Positions 44,071 through 56,000 of a stretch of 64,000 bases of DNA are shown here, one piece after another. The notes under the pieces are model-generated. The model made no database searches. It worked only from the letters and a program-made list of their open reading frames with translations, and had not been told where the DNA came from. This DNA comes from Phallusia fumigata. Its lineage: Eukaryota; Chordata; Ascidiacea; Phlebobranchia; Ascidiidae. The translations under genes and the position numbers were made by a program. Positions within the stretch are counted from its first letter, which is position 1. Every line of letters begins with the position of its first letter. The stretch lies in contig QXVZ01033163.1 in the NCBI GenBank assembly GCA_008931825.1, positions 1-64,000 of the forward strand, read 5' to 3'.

Positions 44071-45951
44071 TTATGTTGTAGGATTTATCTCATCCGTGTT
44101 CATCAGGTTTTCCTCGCTTTTCTCTTCTTTGGGGACTTGCCTCAGGGCCACAAGCAAATAAACGGTGATGGCAATCTGCGTCGTCTGTGATTTGTAATTT
44201 ATTTTGCCATTAGTGTAGTGTTAACGTAGTACGTTGTAGTTGCTGCTAAGTTATTGTAAATAAGACTATGTAAATGTGCCGAATGCAACACAACACAGAT
44301 TTAGAAACGATATTTTTATGTCAAAAATATTAATGCTCTTTTGGAACACAAGACAGATACTTGAAAGTAGCCTGATGTTTAAAAACATAACTACAAAAGA
44401 GTTTGCATGCAGTAAATACATTTTACTCCAAGCGCTGTGCTGTTTTGCTTCACCAGGCCGTGGCTATGTAAAAAATTCACTGGCATTACTGACAAGACAA
44501 AATATTATTCTCTTCGTGAGAGGCAGGATCGTCTATTTCATTTTCCCCGCGAATGGCTGGTATTCCACTTACCATGAGAAAAAAGAAAAATCCCATAGCA
44601 AGCCCGAATGCAACAGAGTTCTCATCAATCCATCTTAGTGTCGAGGCGTAACAACCGTTCTGAGAAAAAAATTCCTGTAGCGCTTTTCCAGTGAAATGTA
44701 AGCATTTGCAACACCACATAAAAATCACAACACAAACCGGCCACGGGGTGGTGTTGTTGGGCACTGACGTGTTGAAGCAGGAACTGTGAAGTGTTGTGAC
44801 GTTCCAGTCGGCGTGGCTCAAGAATCCACAGCAGTTAAACTGCGCACATTTTTATTGAACTGCAATTAGTTGCGAATTTGACCCAAATAATAATAAAGTA
44901 ATCATACCCTGAGTTGGATTATGTACTTTGTGTTGTCACTCAGCGAATTCCACACGTTGTTTGTTTCATTTTTTAACACGTCCTTGTTCGCAAGACCGTA
45001 AATGAAGATAACCAGTACCAACACAAGGAATGCTGCGTTCACCGACAAGTACTGCAATAAAAGCCGAACTAGTGATGCGTTCGCCAACTGGTAAATAAAA
45101 AGATGAAATAAAACTTACAACAGCTAGAAGCCAGGGTTTCTGGAAAATTCCTCCCAAAACACCACATAAGCCTGAAATGAACAAAAACGTTTTTTGGGGG
45201 GAAGGGGGGCAAAGTGGCTGCTCTTCGTATGTGTCATGTGTTATTGTTCGGACATATACGTATTTTTGGCAACTGCTTGTATTTAAAATGTGACAAATTC
45301 CAAGTACTTGTACAATTACCATCAGTTTTAAAATACCGATTAAGCTGTGGTGTGTTCTTAACCTCTTAGTACAATATGTATACAACTAAGTTTATTAAGT
45401 GTATTGAACACTTTGTGCCGCGTACCGTCAAGTGTCAACGTGTACATATCAAAAACTATTTACAGTTCATTACAAGTATGTTGCTAAACGTTTACTAATG
45501 GTAAGCAATAGTGTCTTGGGCAAAGATTGTCCGCATTTAGAACATCAAAGATTTATGTAACCATTACGTTACCCTCAATTATGACAAAGAGTAGCCGCAC
45601 ATACCGACAAACAGGGCAAAACAGCCGATGATGAGAACCCCGTAAATTACAACACGACTCGTATGTTCCACCACCAAGATTTCATGAATCGGAGAACTGT
45701 ATTGCAGCCAGATTGACAAACCAAGCAAGAGCAATCCAAAAACCTAAATCCAAAGAGCACAAACATGTACATAATGAACTTATTTGCTTTTGGTCCATCT
45801 ATAGTATACTCTGTTCTGTACTGCGTACTTAAGTTTTTTATTTCTTTCGCTGTAATTGTACTGTCCAAGTAAACTGCGCAACAAAATAAAGAAAACTTAC
45901 CAAAAAGAAAACGTTGATTACAACAAAGAAGTATCTTGCGCACGAATCCAT
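44071..45951 (-). CDS. Tetraspanin, paralogue B
   Basis: Seven exons on the minus strand: 45901-45951, 45605-45743, 45119-45171, 44908-45051, 44738-44839, 44573-44659, 44071-44175 (226 residues). Exon sizes (51, 139, 53, 144, 102, 87 and a variable last exon) and intron phases mirror paralogue A (51, 139, 53, 144, 99, 87), so the two arose by local duplication with inversion. It starts MDSCARYFFVVINVFFL. TM2 runs into FVGLCGVLGGIFQKPWLL. TM3 is AAFLVLVLVIFIYGLA. The loop has FNCCGF, SSCFN and NGCYAS. TM4 contains FGLAMGFFFFLM. The tail is short and acidic (KEEKSEENLMNTDEINPTT), unlike the basic tail of A. The ATG lies 4 nt after an acceptor (TTGCAG), a likely trans-splice site. Confidence 0.92.
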
Positions 45952-48900
45952 TTTTCTGCAACACAATTAAACCTTACAAATATTGTAGCCGAAACTAAAA
46001 ATGTTAGTTCCTTTGCTAAAAGTGCAATTACTGTAATGAATGTTATCAAAACCCTTGGCTCGAAACTTTGGGCTTAGGATTTCTTGATTTCTTTGTCGCG
46101 CGATCACGTGATTTATCGCGTTAACAAAGCCTGAGGAAACTTGATCACTCGATGGATGGAAACAAGATACGAAGGTGGCGTGAAGTGACGAGGCAGTTGG
46201 ATGATATCTGAAATTTAAAAACATGCTCATTTTTTTAACAAAAGCTGGCACAAAACATCTATGCAGGCAATAGCACAACGTGATTCGTTTTGATTACATT
46301 TCATTGAACGGAGTTCAATTGTTGCTGGCAATTAGGAGATTTCAGATCCCAAAGGTTCTATCTTAACGCAAAAAGTACATTTAATAACATACAGATTTGA
46401 TTTATCTCTAGAGCACTTGAAGGAAAAATGTTGTTGTATACAATGTTGGTTTGAAATAACACGACGACAAAATGGTTGTTTATTCGTAAAAAAATTCTGT
46501 CGTAGCTTACGCTCTGTTAACCACAATGACACCGTGTCTCTTTGTCGTAGAGTCTGGTATTGTATACAAATGACTAAAAACATTGATCGATTGATTGTTG
46601 TTTACCCTCGCGTAACCTACAATGACGCACCTCGATTTTAAAGTAAACATTCAGCCGAATTTATGCACAAGTGTCGAGGAAAGGTTTCTCGTTGTCGATT
46701 TATACATCATAATCAAAACATATAAAAAGTAGAATTCGGACATGTTGTGCGCAGGCTTTTTATGTATACGTTAGATCCTATTTTTTAACAATATCGCCAC
46801 AGTAGAGTGCATACAGCTTAAGCTGCTTGGCAAGCAGTCCAAGCAAGCATGTGCATTAATGTACAAGAACGAAGATCCAAGTTGCTACGCAACGCGTGCT
46901 TTCGACCTTTCCAATTATCTACTAACATTTCCACCGCTCTCTGATGTAACAACGCGTCGGGGGCAATTTTATCTTACCGCAGTCGACATCGGGTTTGCAA
47001 ACATCATTCATTTCTTGGTGTAGAGAAATGTTTCGCAATGTGGCAAAGGTGCTGAATAATTAAAGATTTGCCGCAAATTTTCGCTTTTTCGTGGTCGTAC
47101 AAAACGCACGAAAGGTGGAGCATCAATAAAACATGCTTAAATATATATTTTAAACTTCGAAGTTGGTGCCTGGTCGAAGGCGACTAATGTTGCATGTTAC
47201 AATTTCTGTATTTCTTACACTATTTAAAGTTGACTTCTCTTCGGATAATCACGAGTTTATCGATAGATCTACGGTTTATTGTTTTCGTACACAAATATTT
47301 GTGGTTGCATTTTTGCAATATCTTTCTTATTCCGACACGATTAAGTCACAAATGAACAATCGATCTCTATGAGCAGAAAGCGTTAGGTGCAGTCAATACG
47401 TATATTGAGCTCCATTAACATCATTCATCGGTTTTCCGTCGTCGAACTTCGAAAAATCTGATCAAGCCCACGAAGTTTGATTAGCTAAATGGATGCCTTG
47501 GTCACGCCTGGAGCAGGAGGGCGGTTGCCGTGTTTCTTCATTGATCCATATCCATCAGGTCGATGGTTTATGGCGGGTGGAGGACACAAGCCGACAAACA
47601 GTGGTGAGCGGAGCTATCTAAGGCAGCCTTGAATAATTAACGATCAGCCAAGTGACGACTGCTTGGCATTTATTAACGCTGAGTTTGCTTCTTCACAGGA
47701 ACTCATTGACAAGCCTAGTTTGGATACGCTTGCAAGAATAGGAACAACTGCTTTCGCGGGTCGCATTGAACAATAGACCCAGGATGCGCGTGAACTTGTT
47801 AATATCGTGGCTTGAACATGTTGCGCTATTATGCCAAGCATTAAATATTAATGTGTCTTGGAAGTCGTACGGGTGTCGTTGAAAAACAAAGAACGTGTAT
47901 AGAATGCAAAGGCCGTGCGTAAATCCGTGACGGTCAGGTTTGTTTCCCATATGAGGCAACGAGAAACAATAATAGGAGAGAAAGGATACCTGCGACACTG
48001 CACGCCTGTTGTGAACTTACCTGGCAAAGACAGGACTCGGTTTAGATTGGAGTCATATAAATTATTCGATATTCTGTTCCACAATTCACTGAAGTTAATC
48101 GAGGCGAGGGCTTTGTGTACAAAGCATACTTCTATTATCCCCAATCGTTAATAGTAATATTTTGCCAATTAGTATTTTTACGCTACATACAGATTAATGT
48201 CAACCAGTATCTGCGCATAAGAATTAGTTGAGCAGTTTTCCTCAATTTGAACGAACGCATTATTAATATACCAGAATCAAAGGGAAATACGTCTTATTTA
48301 ATAAAGCTAATTTGGATTTTATATTTTTGTGCGAAATTTTGGAGAGCGAATGTTCTTTATTTTAAAGCGATGCCCTATGCAGTTGTTGTGCAACCCTTAC
48401 GCTGTCGCTCATCACTCAACACCGACCGAGTGGCCTGCTATTGATCGCGGCTGGTTAGTGTCAGATCGGATCATAGGCGACATGTCCGTGAATTACTTGG
48501 GTACAACACACATAATTATAATCAGTGTGTTGGTTAAGAAAATTATCTAAAAGTAAAATTTAAGCGAAGCTACCGACGTTATCAGCAGGACAAACTTGAT
48601 GATTCTCTTTCATGTTGAATTATGCTGTTTTTATTGCCAATTGAGCAGCAAAATCCTATGATGCGAAGCAAAGTCATATTAAAGCCTAAAAGGGTCCAAG
48701 GTCTTGTTTTTAAGAAACGACAAAGGCAAACCCATTTAAAATAAGGTATGTTACCAAAAGACGCATTGATGTGCACCAAGAGGAGCAAAATTAAGTAATC
48801 TTGCCTCTTTAAGACTTTTTTCGGGGGAGGCATTACTCTGAACACTTGACTAATACGAGGTACCCAATGTAAAAGAGATCGATGAAATGGTATAAGGCTT

Positions 48901-51900
48901 GCAAAAATAGCCTGTTTGCAAAATGACAACTTGGTCTCCGCCGCGATCACAAGAGGGGTTGCCAGCCACCCGTCCAATTATTGAAACAGGTCGCTTTATA
49001 CCAAAGCGCGTGAAGCCCGCTAATGGAAAATGCGCGTTTAATTAATTATGACTGCCTAAAATGGGCACTGGGTGTGCATTAAGCAAATAGCAGGCGTCGG
49101 TTTACAGCACCTTCGCTGGCAGGGGCTGTCGTTTAAACGTCAGTTTAACCTCAAAAGCATGGAATCGCTCGATTCATCTTGGTTGAAGGCCATGAACAAC
49201 CAAATGCTTATTGATTTACTCGGGTGTGGCATAGACTAGGTTGATTACAGCCTTATAGAGGAAGCCAAATGGTTCAGGCCTTATGAGTCACAAGAATTGT
49301 GTACTGGGCTGGCAGTTTTAAACTCTGCGACCACAATTCTCAGGAGAAAAGCGCGCTACGCAATTGCGTTGAACCGAGCATGCGGATGTACACACATCAA
49401 GAAGTAGTCTTGCTTCTCTAGTTCAAGTGTCAGACTGCTGTAAAACCTTAATTACACGAGCAATGTAAACTGTACTTAAAACAGTCGTAAACTAATTGGA
49501 TTAGGAAGTGGATTATATACAGACAGTGATGACTAATAAACATTAGCACTAACTCTGTCGCTGACAGGATTGTTAAGTATTGAGGTGCCAACAGTTGCTT
49601 CTGTAGCTTGTTCTAGTTGCTTCTTTGCGACTTGTACCTTTGCGGTTTCAGTGTGTGGTTTTATTAGTGTATATCCTGTAGACATGAATCGATCGTTTGC
49701 TGAAGCGCAACAGCTTCGTGAGTCTTGCAAGGAATAATCACCTCGAAAAACGTGGAAGTTCAACTACCAAAGTATCCTGATGTCAATACCGTACAGCGAA
49801 GAGAAAATAAAGCAACAAAAATAAACCAAAACTAAAAGGTATGTTTGTGTTTTTAAATTTGAGGTGAAAGCGTCACATGGAAACGTCTGGAAGCAAATAA
49901 ACAAAGTAATTTGCTCGTGTTTGTGTAACATTTGCACCTGGTGGAAACTTTACACCTGAGCTCATCATACATTATACATGCCGCAATGAGCGAAATCAAA
50001 TGCGGGGATATGCGGCAACTTTTTCGGGGAAATGTTAATGTCCATGAGTCGTCCAGGAACCCGCACAGTTTTGTTTAAACGATCTAAAACATACGTGGTG
50101 TTTTATAAAATCGACTACATTCAAATAATGTGTCTTTCCAATCACTGCTCTACTTTTTTTTAAAAAGAACTGCAATCCGTGTTTATAAGAGCAGAATAAT
50201 TTGGCACTTAACACCAGCAGTCATAGGGCATTATAAACGCAGGTAATCACAGCATGTGGTAAACAAATATTTTGGGCCTTAAAAAATGAAATGTCTGGTC
50301 ACAATTTTCTTCGAAACATTACCTGTACAACCTAACACTAATAAAATACGACAACCAAATGGATTAAATAAACTTTATATTGAGGTACCCATTCTATTCA
50401 GATTCACTTTTATGTTTCATATTTGAAGTACTAAAACCTAAAAGCTTATGATGCTTTTAGGTTTTTGGACAACGTCTGCAAAAAAACTATTGAGTTGTAG
50501 ATTCCCTTTTTCGTCAGAAATTGCCTGTCTACTGCTAGACAGCGTTCAAAAAAAGCACTTTATCAGCATAGCATCTCCGCTAGATGAGGCCAAAGAGCAC
50601 TTAAAAATTTGCTTGTGACGATTTTGAAGCGGAATTATCGCTCAATGTCAGAGCGGTTGGGAAACAACGGCTTGGCTGTGGCTAGGGCCGTGGTGCATTG
50701 ATAGAGAATGATTGATTATAGTGGAAAGGGGAAACATTAGATTGTCTAAATTATTCATATAAGTTGCAAAATTGTTGCAGGTTTGTTACTGCCTGGGAAA
50801 CTGTTTCAATGCCAGTGTCATAAAGGCAGAAAAGTATACTGGCGAATACAGAGCGTAGTGCGAAGACAAGATTTCAATAATTTGCAGTTTTTGGCTTCTA
50901 AAGTTTGTAACTTTTAGTAGGAACTCGTTTGGTAACGATATTTCCTATTGAATGACATGAAGTTACGTTTCTGGTAACAGCAGGCTCGCTTAAAAATGAA
51001 CAAACGGGCAGGCCAAAGCTCACGCAATGCTTGTCGATGCTGTGAGTCGAGGATTGTCAGCTGGGCTGGTCGTCAACATAACTTATCCCCAAGGAGATGA
51101 CAATGCACAGTTTCCATCTATTTAGATGATGCACGTCATTTCGTTGCGTGGCAAATAAATGTGCACGCTTGACTCTATTGTTCCAAATGACAAATGTGTT
51201 TGTGGGCTCTGCCTTAGAGTCACTATTTTCATTAAGACATGCCAAACTACCGCAGCATAAATAAATGGAATATAGATTGCCTCAAATTAAGCTTATCACA
51301 ACGGGCATATTTTTTCCAAGAAGACGTGTTAATTTAGGGTAATGACCACCTGCTACATTACGGTCGATTCTCGCGCAGAGCGAAGACCCCAAAGGCTTAA
51401 TATAGTTGTTACAGTTCAGATGTGCCTTAGTAAGTTCACTTCTGTGTGTTAAATCACTTCTTCTTTACGTTGCAATCAAAGCGAGACAATTTTACACTTG
51501 CTTAGGTGCTTTTCCTGGCATCGATTAAAAAACGTCGCCTTCACTTCGAGGGCCGTAACCACCGAGGCGGAACAGTGCGCTTCGATGTATGATCGATTAA
51601 TCTTGATTCCAACTTAAAACGAAGCCGAGCAAAGTGGCCATTTGCGGGATGTGCTAGTTTCAGAAATCATTCTTTTTGAAATCTGTTTTCAGGGTTGTTC
51701 TTATGACATAGGTTTTACTGACAGGTGTAGCTTTTTGTGAGTCTGAGACGTTCGAGACCATTTCCTTCGCTTCAGCCTTACGCGCGTCGTTGGGCTGTCG
51801 CTCATTAGCCAGTTTTGTGTGCCAGTGTACAATAAAGGCATATACGTCCAATCGATCTATCGAATATTCGATCAAAAAAACTGACATCTTTCCAAAGGCG

Positions 51901-53059
51901 GGCCTCAAATCTTTTGTGAAGTGTGCACACGCGGAAAAAACCGTGGGCAAATATCGCGTAAACAGAGAGGGCGTGTGTTACCAATCACGACAAGCCTGTG
52001 AGGTTGTCAGTGCGTAGGCAACTCACGTTGCACCGTTTTGTTTGCTTTCCGCCAAGTTTGCAGAAATGATTTTGACAACTTACTGGCAGTTTCATGATGA
52101 TATATTTTAAACTGCAATTTGACACAGCCAAGCTTTGTTGGAAGTTGCTCAAACACTGCTGTTTGTAAATGCGACTGGCGTTTGCGTCAAGTGAAGTGAA
52201 CCGACTGAAGCGTAGAATACTGGATACTCGAGAGTGCCGTGTGCCTCAGCAACGTCTTACCTGCGGGGCATAAGTCTGTAGCGCGCGGCGCCCAAGCGTA
52301 CAGCACACAACACAGCAAGTTTTTTTGTGGCTGTGTGTCAAAAACGTCACCCGACCAATTGTCAGTTGCCATAGCAGCCAAGTGCCGTGATTTGCGGCTG
52401 GGTTGAACGTCGTGTATTGTCCGGGCTATGTAGTATATGTTAGCAAGGCGCTGGAAAAGCGTCAGCGACTTAGGAAGGAGAACCAACACACCAAGGTGAT
52501 GTGCCTCACAAAACGGGGGAAGTTACAGGCAGGAAATGTATGAAACACAGCCGTCCCCGCGGCAACTTGTCTAAACGAGGAGTTTAATAATAAGACGTAG
52601 TGTGTGAAGATAATTAACCTTGGACCGGTAACTGCAGGCGGGTATGCTGAGCAGATGTTTTCTGTTAGTGTCACGACTCTAGTTAAATATTTCATTTTAA
52701 AACTTGTATGTTGGCCTGTAATTACGGCTACAATGAGTCATTTGCCACAAGCGGTATTTTTGGTATTAAGAAAAGAGTCTTATGTTTTGCCAGCTTACCA
52801 GCGCCCCACATGGTTTAAAACATAGAGAATCCGAAACAGTACGTTAATTACACTCTCATTCCGCGCCATTTTACAAACAGGTGTCGAGGAGCCACAATGG
52901 ACTGATAGGTTAAGAATCATTAAATTTCACTGCAAAGTAAACATATTACCGCGAAACAAGAGCTCATGGGGTAGCTCGCGTGTTCCCGTCCATGGCCTTG
53001 TACCGAAAGCGTTAGCCTGAAGGTTTCAGGTGTTGTTGTTGCTGCTGTTTAAACGAGGC
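45952..53059. other. 7-kb region without recognisable genes
   Basis: Six-frame reading gives only short frames (up to about 130 codons, for example 48582-48977 on the minus strand) without domains, splice-linked partners or plausible codon use. The base composition is less AT-rich than the gene-bearing left half. It lies between the 5' ends of tetraspanin B and the Kv2 gene, so it may hold regulatory sequence or untranslated exons of the channel gene. No tRNA, rRNA or terminal repeats were seen. Confidence 0.5.
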
Positions 53060-56000
53060 ATGATGAATGATTTAGGGTTTAAGCGTCGTAGCAGCGACGA
53101 CGGACCGAATGTAATCCAGTGGCGACGAAGCTTCGGTGGTACAGCACCTTGTGTGCAAACTACGTCAGATTTTGACAGCTGTCGACGAGCCTCAACTCCC
53201 AGCACTTTAATGTTGAACAATGGTTCTGTGTGCGCGGCCGATCGAAAGACAATTTCGATGCGACTTGAAAGAATGAATGAGAATGTGACAAGCAGAAGAC
53301 GAGATTCTTTGAGGGACAGCTCCGAAACTGAACTGCTGGCTGACGAATTGCCTGTCGGTCAAGGGAGGAACAGGCTTGGCGTAGCTCTTTCGTCTCAATC
53401 AAAACTAGTTACTGATACCGATCGCAGAAGATGTCAGTCGGCACAAAGCGATGGTCGTGCTGTGAAAGTCAAAATCGGTCTTTTGCCGAAATCGAAATCG
53501 TGCGACGAACAGGCAGAACTAAGTAGTAAGTCAGGGAAACTGAAGAAGACACGAAAACATTCTAAAATATCCAACGTTTTTTCGCGACTCCAACAGACTG
53601 TGTAAGTCTATGTGCCTAAACACGGCGGGGCGTCGAGTGTCCAAAATTTTGTAATATTTAATGTAATTGGTTTGTCGCAATGCATATGTGCTCATGTACC
53701 AGCAGCACAAAAACATGACAACACTTAGGATAAACTTTGAATTGGACAGGTACGGATCTATCTGGTATTGGGTTTCCAAAATACACATTTGAACTTTATT
53801 GCCTCCAGTCAGCCGAGCCGATACCGGTGAAAAGTTCACGACCACCTGTTTTTCGTATACACTTGTTTTTTTCTTTGATCTTAGTGTTTTCGCCGTAGAC
53901 AACAACATGTGCTCATCACGTTCTGTTGTTTTGTCGTTGCAGGAGACGGAAAATGCCAGGTCCCAAGAGACGCCGTTCACAGCAGTACGACACCGATAAA
54001 GAAGTGCAGGAGGCATGCCGTAGAAGGATTCGCCTTAATGTCGGCGGCACTGTGCATGAGGTATGGTTCATTCACGGCGTTTTCAAAAGCAAATTTTGTT
54101 TCTAACCGTTTTGCATTGCAGTGAAATTTTATTTCATAACTGCGGAAAACGGACCACAGTTGTTTCATTGTTTCAAAACCACGCCTCAAAAACAAAAAAT
54201 ATAGCAATGCAGAGCATGTCTTAAACAAACAAAGAGCAATGAAACACGTTATATGTAAAAAGTAACGTTAAAGCTTTGATTTTAGTCGAGGTGGGGAACT
54301 TTGGACAAATTGCCGCGAACGCGTCTGGGTCGTCTTCGTCACTGTGAATCGCGCACTCAGATTATGACCCTGGCCGATGATTACAATCCCGATATGGAAG
54401 AGTTTTTCTTCGACCGACATCCGGGTGCTTTTGTCCCAGTTCTCAATTTCTACAGGTAACAGCTTGCTAAACCCTTTAATGTTGCGCCGATTGGTTAAAG
54501 TATGATTTATAATATAGGTCGGTCATAAGTCGGCGTAGTCTTCAGTTTATTCGTCATACATTATTCATGGCCGACTTAACTGTTTCAAGAGCAAGCGAAT
54601 TAGTCTTGACCGACACGAAACTTCAATCTGTGCGCAGCCTTATGACCCAGAGACCTTTCAGAGCCAACCGACATGACCCGTTATGCTTTGCTCCTCTGAA
54701 AGACAAGCTTGTCATGGTGTTTACGTCCAAATGCTAAGCATTCTTTGAATGATAAAACGTGCAATGCATTTCCTCAAGTAGCGCTGATATTAAAACATAT
54801 CATACACCTAACACCAAAGTCGATGTGGATAATCAATGAGCCCAATGAATGTGCTAAAGGATGCACGGCAGGACAAGCCAAAGGCCACAATCCAAATCAT
54901 TTGTTGTCGTCACTCAGCGACACAGATGTCCCACTGCGAATTCGGCTGCCTTCAGTATGTAAAGCAAAGGCCACTGCGCCACATGTTTTAATTGCATCCG
55001 CAACAACAGTAGGTCATCGATCTAAAGTATAAGCACACGTAATGATTTGGGTTAAAATGTCACAGTAAAATGTTATACGCCAAACGCCCCTCCCCAATAG
55101 CGATTAGCAATGCAATGAAATTTTACTAGCCAAGGAATATCAAATCGTTACTGAGGGTGCGGAATTAAGCCGGCTCGAAAGGTTGAAAATATGATGAATA
55201 CTGTTGGTTGAGTTGGTTGTAGAAAATATCTTGATGTTCATGCATCTTCAAGTGCTTTTAACATACTAGGTGCTAAATACGTTGCGGTGCTTTGAAGAGA
55301 ATGCAAACCACTTTATCAAGTCGATACGAAGAAATGTTTGTTCTAACCATACGTACAAACGAGTTTCCAGCGATGTGTTTTTCGATTCGGGCGACAGTGA
55401 AAGTTCGTTAAAACTCATGAGCCGCAAACTTAAAACTAACACAGGCGCCTCTTTTTGGTCGTTCGTCATTCTTATGCCATATCTGATGTCACACCCCTAC
55501 TATCGATCTGCGAACGTCCCAACGCGAATAAATGAGCTCATTGGCCCCAGAAAGTTTAAACATGGCTTTTGTTCCATGCAAAATAACGGTATTTGAAAAT
55601 GATATTGGTTGCTTTCTGCCGCAAAACTGTGCATTAGTCGTTCGCGGTTTGGACACAATTTCTCTTGTTTAGCCACAAATAGAACGTGACAAGAAATGAC
55701 AATTCTCTATACGTTTTAGTGTTATTTGTTACGGTAAACGAAACCCGGAATTTGGCTTCGGTCTTTGGCATTTTAAAATTAACTCTGACGCGACAGGATT
55801 TTAAACTCGTGAATGTGCATGGGTGGAGGCGCACGTACTTTTTATCACCAAAACGTATATTGTGGCCAAGAACAATCTTATTGTAAATTATTTCATCACA
55901 CGTTGGTTAACGTTGACCGTGAAATACAGAATATATGTGAGTGTATCTGTTTTAACCTACATATTGTGTTGTAGAACTGGTAAACTCCACATGCCTGAAG

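Noticed and set aside
47693-48144. Overlapping minus-strand frames of about 100 codons
   Set aside because: No recognisable domain, splice partner or conserved motif; length is not unusual for this composition.
53531-54016. 161-codon minus-strand frame
   Set aside because: It overlaps Kv2 exons 1-2 and intron 1 in antisense and shows no domain.
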